Shown one piece after another: positions 34,023-40,738 of a DNA stretch of 40,738 nt. The position numbers and the translations under genes were made by a program. The notes under the pieces are model-generated. The model saw nothing but the letters and a program-made list of their open reading frames with translations. It did no database searches and was not told the origin of the DNA. This DNA is from Glycomyces algeriensis (lineage in GTDB: Bacteria; Actinomycetota; Actinomycetes; Mycobacteriales; Micromonosporaceae), in NCBI RefSeq assembly GCF_027622855.1, contig NZ_JAPZVR010000004.1:1-40738 (forward strand), given 5' to 3'. Positions within the stretch are counted from its first letter, which is position 1. Every line of letters begins with the position of its first letter.

Positions 34023-34174
34023 TTGCCGGTCTGTTTGGCTCGCCCGCCTGCCCGTCATGAAACGGTCCCTCTCAGCACGGCTAAGTGCCTACTCGGGCCC
34101 GCGGGCCGGGCGTGAGCACCGGTGTCCTTCGCAGTGCACAGCACTGGGAACGCCGGAGCGTACGCAACCTGAAT

Positions 34175-34204
34175 ATTATGCCTGCTCCCCCATTCGCCCA
34201 GCAA
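34175..34204 (-). promoter_or_regulatory. S10 operon promoter candidate
   Basis: On the minus strand TTGCTG (34199-34204), 18 bases, then CATAAT (34175-34180). It is the only AT-rich -10-like site in the gap and would start transcription about 240 bases before rpsJ. Confidence 0.55.
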
Positions 34205-34318
34205 GCTGGGGTCGGGCAACAGTGGGACAGGTTACGCGTATGCGGTTCGTGCGCGCCTCAAGCGCCGGACCGGAGAGCGTCTCCGGCCACGCAGCGTTCG
34301 CTGTGAGGCGCAAGTGAA

Positions 34319-34382
34319 CCGGGGCGGCCCTTCGCTTTCGGCTCGGCTGGTGAGCTTCGCCTCGGGCGTCGGACCGCCCCGG
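34319..34382 (-). terminator. hairpin after tuf
   Basis: CCGGGGCGG (34319-34327) pairs with CCGCCCCGG (34374-34382), 10 bp after the tuf stop. The loop is long and no T run follows, so it may be a leaky terminator. Confidence 0.45.
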
Positions 34383-34391
34383 TGTGCGGTC

Positions 34392-35585
34392 TTACTTGAG
34401 CACCTTGGTGACTCGGCCGGAACCGACCGTGCGGCCACCCTCGCGGATCGCGAAGAGCAGGCCCTCGTCCATGGCGATGGGCTGGATGAGCTCCACCTTC
34501 ATGTCGGTGTTGTCACCCGGCATGACCATCTCGGTGCCCTCGGGGAGGGTCACGACGCCGGTCACGTCGGTGGTCCGGAAGTAGAACTGCGGACGGTAGT
34601 TGTTGAAGAACGGCGTGTGACGACCGCCTTCGTCCTTGGAAAGGATGTAGACCGCGGCCTCGAAGTCGGTGTGCGGGGTGGTCGTCTTCGGCTTGACGAC
34701 GACCATGCCGCGCTCGACCTCTTCGCGCTTGGTGCCGCGGAGCAGGAGCCCCACGTTCTCACCGGCGCGCGCGTCGTCGAGGGTCTTGCGGAACATCTCG
34801 ATCGCGGTGACCTTGGTCTGGATCGCGCCCTCGCGGATGCCGACGATCTCGACTTCCTCGTTGGGGAGGAGCACACCGCGCTCCACACGACCGGTGACCA
34901 CGGTGCCGCGGCCCGTGATGGTGAAGACGTCCTCGATCGGCATGAGGAACGGCAGGTCGGTCGCGCGCTCCGGCTCCGGGACCGAGTCGTCGACGGCCTG
35001 CATGAGCTCGGCGACGGCGTCGACCCACTTCTGCTCGCCCTCGAGGGCGCCCAGAGCGGAGACCTGGACCACCGGAGCGTCGTCGCCCGGGAAGCCCTGG
35101 TCGGACAGCAGCTCGCGGACCTCCATCTCGACGAGCTCGAGGATCTCCTCGTCGTCGACCATGTCGGACTTGTTGAGCGCCACCACGACGTAGGGAACGC
35201 CGACCTGGCGGGCGAGCAGGACGTGCTCGCGGGTCTGCGGCATGGGGCCGTCAGCGGCGGACACGACCAGGATCGCACCGTCCATCTGGGCGGCACCGGT
35301 GATCATGTTCTTGATGTAGTCGGCGTGGCCGGGGCAGTCGACGTGCGCGTAGTGACGGGCCTCGGTCTGGTACTCGACGTGCGAGATCGAGATCGTGATA
35401 CCGCGCTGGCGCTCCTCGGGAGCGTTGTCGATCTCGTCGAACGGCGTGTACGGGTTCAGGTCCGGGAACTTGTCGTGCAGGACCTTGGTGATCGCCGCGG
35501 TGAGCGTGGTCTTGCCGTGGTCGACGTGACCCAGCGTGCCGATGTTGACGTGCGGCTTGGTCCGCTCGAACTTTGCCTTTGCCAC
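34392..35585 (-). CDS. tuf: elongation factor Tu (397 aa)
   Basis: Delivers aminoacyl-tRNA to the ribosome using GTP. G1 [10 protein letters not shown]3 DCPGHADY and G4 NKSDMVDD are visible; domains 2 and 3 are complete to [11 protein letters not shown]. The residues changed in common kirromycin-resistant mutants look wild type by eye ([22 protein letters not shown]). Its 128 bp gap from fusA contains a GC-rich hairpin. Confidence 0.98.
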   Translation of the reverse strand: MAKAKFERTKPHVNIGTLGHVDHGKTTLTAAITKVLHDKFPDLNPYTPFDEIDNAPEERQRGITISISHVEYQTEARHYAHVDCPGHADYIKNMITGAAQMDGAILVVSAADGPMPQTREHVLLARQVGVPYVVVALNKSDMVDDEEILELVEMEVRELLSDQGFPGDDAPVVQVSALGALEGEQKWVDAVAELMQAVDDSVPEPERATDLPFLMPIEDVFTITGRGTVVTGRVERGVLLPNEEVEIVGIREGAIQTKVTAIEMFRKTLDDARAGENVGLLLRGTKREEVERGMVVVKPKTTTPHTDFEAAVYILSKDEGGRHTPFFNNYRPQFYFRTTDVTGVVTLPEGTEMVMPGDNTDMKVELIQPIAMDEGLLFAIREGGRTVGSGRVTKVLK

Positions 35586-35684
35586 TTCGTCCTCCTGTGG
35601 ACTGGTTAAATCTGGTTTGACTTATCTGACCTATTGCGTCGCTTTGGAACTCAGCGCCTCTGCTGGCAACAGGTGGTCAGCGCC

Positions 35685-35706
35685 GGGCGCCCAGGCTTGG
35701 GCGCCC
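35685..35706. promoter_or_regulatory. GC-rich hairpin between fusA and tuf
   Basis: GGGCGCCC (35685-35692) and GGGCGCCC (35699-35706), self-complementary units six bases apart, can form an eight-pair stem. It sits 8 bp after the fusA stop, with no T run. Could be a pause or partial terminator that sets EF-G to EF-Tu ratio. Confidence 0.5.
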
Positions 35707-35713
35707 GAAACGC

Positions 35714-37819
<2,106 letters not shown>

Positions 37820-37840
37820 GATCTCTCAGTCTCTCTGCGA

Positions 37841-38311
37841 CTACCAGCGGTAGTGCGCGAATGCCTTGTTGGAATCGGCCATCTTGTGCGTGTCTTCACG
37901 CTTCTTGACCGCGGCACCGAGGCCGTTCGAAGCGTCCAGGATCTCGTTCGTGAGGCGCTCGACCATGCTCTTCTCGCGGCGGTCGCGGGAATACCCCACG
38001 AGCCAGCGGAGACCGAGGGTGGTGGCGCGCTGCGGACGAACGTCGACCGGGACCTGGTAGGTCGCGCCGCCGACGCGGCGGGAGCGGACCTCGAGCGTGG
38101 GCTTGACGTTGTCGAGCGCGCGCTTGAGGATCACCACGGGGTCCGAGTCGGCCTTCTTGCGGCAGTTCTCGAGGGCTTCGTAGACGATGCGCTCGGCGAG
38201 ACGGCGCTTGCCGTCCTTGAGGACCTTGTTGATCAGCTGGGTGACGAGCACCGAGTTGTAGACCGGGTCGGCGGTAAGCGGCCGGCGCGGCGCGGGACCT
38301 TTACGCGGCAT
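37841..38311 (-). CDS. rpsG: 30S ribosomal protein S7 (156 aa)
   Basis: Nucleates assembly of the 30S head; in E. coli represses str. [20 protein letters not shown] and [20 protein letters not shown] are diagnostic. 3 bp after rpsL. Confidence 0.98.
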   Translation of the reverse strand: MPRKGPAPRRPLTADPVYNSVLVTQLINKVLKDGKRRLAERIVYEALENCRKKADSDPVVILKRALDNVKPTLEVRSRRVGGATYQVPVDVRPQRATTLGLRWLVGYSRDRREKSMVERLTNEILDASNGLGAAVKKREDTHKMADSNKAFAHYRW

Positions 38312-38314
38312 GGC

Positions 38315-38686
38315 TTACTTCTCCTTCTTCGCGCCGTAGCGGCTGCGGGCCTGCTTGCGGTCGCGGACACCCTGGGTGTCGAGCGCGCCGCGGATGATCT
38401 TGTAACGGACACCGGGGAGGTCGCGGACACGACCGCCGCGGACGAGCACGATGGAGTGCTCCTGCAGGTTGTGGCCCACACCCGGGATGTAGGCGGTGAC
38501 CTCGGTGCCGTTCATGAGGCGCACGCGGGCGACCTTGCGCATGGCCGAGTTCGGCTTCTTCGGCGTCGTGGTGTACACACGCGTGCACACACCGCGAGCC
38601 TGCGGGCTGCCCTTCAGCGCGGGCGTCTTGGTTTTGCTGGTCTTGGCCTTGCGGCCGTTGCGGACCAGCTGCTGGATGGTTGGCAC
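38315..38686 (-). CDS. rpsL: 30S ribosomal protein S12 (123 aa), Arg at position 88
   Basis: Decoding-centre protein that controls accuracy and streptomycin response. GTG start (38684-38686). [13 protein letters not shown] keeps Lys43. In the second loop the protein reads [14 protein letters not shown], so residue 88 is Arg (codon CGC) where Streptomyces and Mycobacterium have Lys. K88R is a known streptomycin-resistance change in M. tuberculosis, so low streptomycin sensitivity is predicted. First gene of the str operon, with a long leader. Confidence 0.98.
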   Translation of the reverse strand: MPTIQQLVRNGRKAKTSKTKTPALKGSPQARGVCTRVYTTTPKKPNSAMRKVARVRLMNGTEVTAYIPGVGHNLQEHSIVLVRGGRVRDLPGVRYKIIRGALDTQGVRDRKQARSRYGAKKEK

Positions 38687-39352
38687 TGAGGCGAACCCCT
38701 CTCAACAGTCGACGGTTGCGTATTCCTGACTCTGCGGCGTCACCTGTTCACCCGCGCGCTTCCCCGAGGCCGTACAGGCCCAGCTCAGCTGGCGTGGGTT
38801 TCCGTCCCCCGCGTTCGGGCGTGTCGCGTCTCTCCGGACCCATATCCGCCCAACCGGCAGGCCAGGGCCGAAACCCGGGTCGAACCGTCGTGCAGATTCA
38901 GACGCGTTCGCGAACGGACCCGATAGGGCCGGCCATCACGACCGTGTTCACGAAGCCCCCAGTGCGAGGGATGCGTGCCGGTGACGCCAGCCGGAGGGAT
39001 CAGATCCCACCGTCTTGCAGGCACGCAACCTGGCCTGGCTCTCACGGGGACCGAGCTGCCGGAGTTGACAGGGCCACCATGCCGCTCAAAGCGGTGTCCA
39101 GGCGCAAGGGAGAAGCCTACCTAGCCTAACGAACAAGGTCAAAGCCGTTTTCGCTCCGCAAGGCATCCGTGTTCAGTGTCACGGATACCGGGATGACGCC
39201 GTTCGCGGCTCGCAAGCTTTGCCGAGGCTGGGGCGTTGACCTGTACGTTCGGTGCGGTAGACACACCGTGGCCTATATTAGCTCGCTAAGCGGGACGGGC
39301 CCGCGCGGGATGCCCTACTAGAGGCGCTGTTCACCAGCAGTTCCCTGAGGCG
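38687..39352. other. str operon leader and upstream region
   Basis: 666 bases with no convincing gene. The str promoter at 39114-39142 gives a leader of about 420 bases. A plus-strand frame at 38680-39129 has no start signal and is opposite to the leader. The remaining 39143-39352 shows an AT-rich spot (CCTATATTAG at 39272-39281) but nothing I can name. Confidence 0.6.
39114..39142 (-). promoter_or_regulatory. str operon promoter
   Basis: Minus-strand TTGACC (39137-39142), 17 bases, TAGGCT (39114-39119): near-ideal housekeeping sigma boxes. The start site would be near 39107. Confidence 0.7.
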
Positions 39353-39715
39353 TCAACCTGAAACCGCGACGCCCCCGTCGTAGCTCGGATCGCCCGCGGC
39401 GCGGGCGAGCGAGAGGACCCAGAGCAGCAGGCCCGCCACGACGACCGCGGTTGCGATGCCGAGGGCGATCCAGGCGAGCCGCCGGATCAGCGGCAGCCGC
39501 GAGGCGCCGAGCAGGAACCCTTCGGACGCACGGATATCGGCCTCGGCCTGGCGTGCCAGCATCAGCGCGATGAGCGCCGGAACCGCACCGCCCACAAAGG
39601 GCGACAAGGCGACCCCGACGGCCGCGAGCAGCCGCGCCGCCACCACCTTCGTCGACTCCACCGGCTCCGGATCGTCCGGATGCCGAACCCCGAAGACCCC
39701 CCGCACCTCAACCAC
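39353..39715 (-). CDS. small membrane protein of unknown function (120 aa)
   Basis: Starts at a GTG (39713-39715). Two membrane segments are apparent, VVAARLLAAVGVALSPFVGG extending to about residue 52 and LAWIALGIATAVVVAGLLLW at about 82-105, with a basic stretch between them. I do not recognise a family with a known role. TAGGAT lies 6 bases before the start codon, a spacing suited to a leaderless transcript. It lies upstream of the str operon on the same strand but its stop is over 200 bp from the str promoter. Confidence 0.7.
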   Translation of the reverse strand: MVEVRGVFGVRHPDDPEPVESTKVVAARLLAAVGVALSPFVGGAVPALIALMLARQAEADIRASEGFLLGASRLPLIRRLAWIALGIATAVVVAGLLLWVLSLARAAGDPSYDGGVAVSG

Positions 39716-39871
39716 CCGCCCATCCTATTGGCCATCGGGCCGCATCGCGCGGCGCGCTACCCGCCGGTTCAGGACCGCCGGCATTCGCCGCCGCCCCGAA
39801 CCTCCGCCCACCCGCGACACACCCTCGGATATCCCTCTTTCGAGCCTCACCTTAAGGTAGGAATTTTGGGT

Positions 39872-40108
39872 ATGATGACTAGTATGAAAGTCAGCCTGAG
39901 CATCCCCGACGAGGACATCCGCTTCCTCGACAACTTCGCGCGTGAGCATGGCATCGCCTCTCGCTCCGCTGCGGTGCAGCGGAGCATTGCGATGCTTCGT
40001 GAAGTGGAGCTCAAGGAGCAGTACAAGCTCGCGATGCAGGAGTGGCGCGACTCCCCTGACGCTGAGCTCTGGGAGCGAACGGCCGGAGACGGCATCACCG
40101 ATGCGTAG
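39872..40108 (+). CDS. mazE: MazE-type ribbon-helix-helix antitoxin (78 aa)
   Basis: Binds and blocks the downstream MazF and its own promoter. Three Met codons (39872, 39875, 39884) can start it; the first is best spaced from AGGTAGGA. KVSLSIPDEDIRFLDNFARE is the ribbon-helix-helix DNA-binding domain; the acidic C-terminal half (DSPDAELWERTAGDGITDA) would wrap the toxin. The AT-rich stretch just upstream likely holds an autoregulated promoter. Overlaps mazF by 8 bases. Confidence 0.88.
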   Translation: MMTSMKVSLSIPDEDIRFLDNFAREHGIASRSAAVQRSIAMLREVELKEQYKLAMQEWRDSPDAELWERTAGDGITDA

Positions 40109-40451
40109 GGGCGACATCTACCAGGTCGACTTCGAACCCGCACGAGGCGCCGAGGCGAACAAGGCCCGCCCCGCCGTCATCGTCAGCAACAACGCCCTCA
40201 ACGAGGCGGTCGACGAACTTGGATACGGCGTCATCACCGTGGTGCCCCTGACTTCGAACACCAAGCGCGTCTTGCAGTTCCAGACGCTACTGCGGGCCGC
40301 GGACACGGGCCTGTCCTTCGACTCGAAAGTCCAGACCGAACTCGTCCGAGCGCTCAGCGTCGAACGGTTCATCCACCGGATCGGCGGGCTGAACGCCGAA
40401 CTGCTCGCTCATGTCGATGAAGGCCTGCGGATGCACCTCGACCTCTACTGA
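40101..40451 (+). CDS. mazF: MazF-type endoribonuclease toxin (116 aa)
   Basis: Sequence-specific mRNA interferase. MRRGDIYQVDFEPARGAEAN, then KARPAVIVSNN with the catalytic Arg and VVPLTSN with the catalytic Thr, are intact, and DSKVQTELVRALSVERFI is the conserved end. Length normal, so likely active. ATG (40101) lies inside the mazE end (ATGCGTAG), implying coupled translation. Confidence 0.92.
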   Translation: MRRGDIYQVDFEPARGAEANKARPAVIVSNNALNEAVDELGYGVITVVPLTSNTKRVLQFQTLLRAADTGLSFDSKVQTELVRALSVERFIHRIGGLNAELLAHVDEGLRMHLDLY

Positions 40452-40612
40452 GCGTCCCGCCGCTCCCGCTTCGCCCCGCTCCGTATGCGCTGCGCCTCCT
40501 CCACCAAGATTCCGAGGAGGTAGTCCTGCATGGAAAGCCCGCGCGCCTCGGCATCTGCCACGAGTACATCCCAGACTTCCTGCGGCACATCACGAATCTC
40601 GATGTTCACCAT
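40445..40612 (-). CDS. orphan FitA/VapB-like antitoxin (55 aa)
   Basis: A small gene not obvious by length. It reads MVNIEIRDVPQEVWDVLVAD, then AEARGLSMQDYLLGILVEEA, and ends KRERRDAQ. This is the ribbon-helix-helix pattern of FitA/VapB antitoxins. Stop TAG at 40445-40447 overlaps the convergent mazF end by 7 bp. A PIN toxin should follow downstream, but mazF occupies that place on the other strand, so it is unpaired here. ATG at 40612, or GTG at 40609. Confidence 0.7.
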   Translation of the reverse strand: MVNIEIRDVPQEVWDVLVADAEARGLSMQDYLLGILVEEAQRIRSGAKRERRDAQ

Positions 40613-40655
40613 GCCCAAGTTCTACATGTTTCCGCAGCTGAACATCGTGCTGGAA

Positions 40656-40738
40656 ACGCCGGTGGGGCGGGGGGGGGGGGGGGGCCCCCCCCCCCCCGGG
40701 GGGGGGGCGGGGGGGGGGGGCGGGGGGGGTGGGGGGAT
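40656..40738. other. G/C homopolymer end, probable sequencing artefact
   Basis: Runs of G and C fill the last ~80 bases. Low-signal read ends give this pattern; it should not be read as biology. Confidence 0.9.

Larger units (their letters stand above)
33929..34391. other. tuf-rpsJ intergenic region: tuf terminator, S10 promoter and leader
   Basis: 463 bases without a gene. From right to left it holds a large hairpin after tuf (34319-34382), a second hairpin (34270-34286, CCGGAGA with TCTCCGG), a promoter (34175-34204), and two dyads in the S10 leader (GACCGC/GCGGTC at 33960-33976 and GGGGCACA/TGTGCCCC at 34005-34022). Confidence 0.65.

Noticed and set aside
38680..39129. 149-residue plus-strand frame upstream of rpsL
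   Set aside because: Pro/Arg-rich, opposite to the str leader, and without a start signal.

Overview
The window looks like chromosomal DNA of a high-G+C actinomycete. The evidence is many GTG starts, actinobacterial forms of the ribosomal proteins (zinc-type S14, Gly/Arg-rich S3 tail), an NgcEFG-type N-acetylglucosamine importer, a DUF222/13E12-HNH gene, and a secreted LamG plus RHS polymorphic toxin pair. A Glycomyces-like member would fit, but the sequence alone does not prove a genus. The last ~80 bases are G/C homopolymer and look like a contig-end artefact.

Layout. (1) 1-640: the 3' end of an IS982-family transposase, then a hairpin- and repeat-rich spacer. (2) 641-15151: a DUF222-HNH gene cut in the middle of its HNH motif. 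Its N-terminal part ends at Trp (1724-1726) and its C-terminal part resumes at Trp (14483-14485). The ~12.76 kb between them holds, on the minus strand, a secreted LamG protein, a 2.1 kaa RHS/YD-repeat toxin with a Hint autocleavage domain and a ~108-residue toxin tip, an immunity gene, and further immunity-like genes and relics. Copies of a ~25 bp repeat lie on both sides of the broken gene in opposite orientations. (3) 15211-25591: a locus for catching and catabolising GlcNAc and murein sugars. It has an RpiR/SIS regulator plus ngcEFG (minus), a sugar kinase (plus), MurQ etherase (minus), a second RpiR/SIS regulator (plus), a secreted GH25 lysozyme and a membrane-anchored GH3 beta-N-acetylhexosaminidase (both minus). 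(4) 25725-38686, minus strand: the str, S10 and first half of the spc ribosomal operons: rpsL-rpsG-fusA-tuf, then rpsJ-rplC-rplD-rplW-rplB-rpsS-rplV-rpsC-rplP-rpmC-rpsQ-rplN-rplX-rplE-rpsN-rpsH-rplF-rplR. The series ends at a terminator after rplR, so rpsE-rpmD-rplO-secY are missing from their usual place. (5) 39353-40612: a small membrane protein, a MazEF pair and an unpaired 55-residue FitA/VapB-like antitoxin.

How the parts work together. The lysozyme and hexosaminidase would free amino sugars outside the cell, NgcEFG would import them with an ATPase encoded elsewhere, the kinase would phosphorylate them, and MurQ would turn MurNAc-6-P into GlcNAc-6-P. Two RpiR-type sensors probably control this, and AT-rich GAA-N4-ATTTTC-like sites lie in three of the intergenic regions. 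The LamG/RHS/immunity operon has its own promoter inside the inserted segment and is a self-contained contact-competition module. The best candidate for something undescribed is that module sitting inside, and disrupting, an HNH endonuclease gene, with an unrecognised toxin tip and immunity partner.
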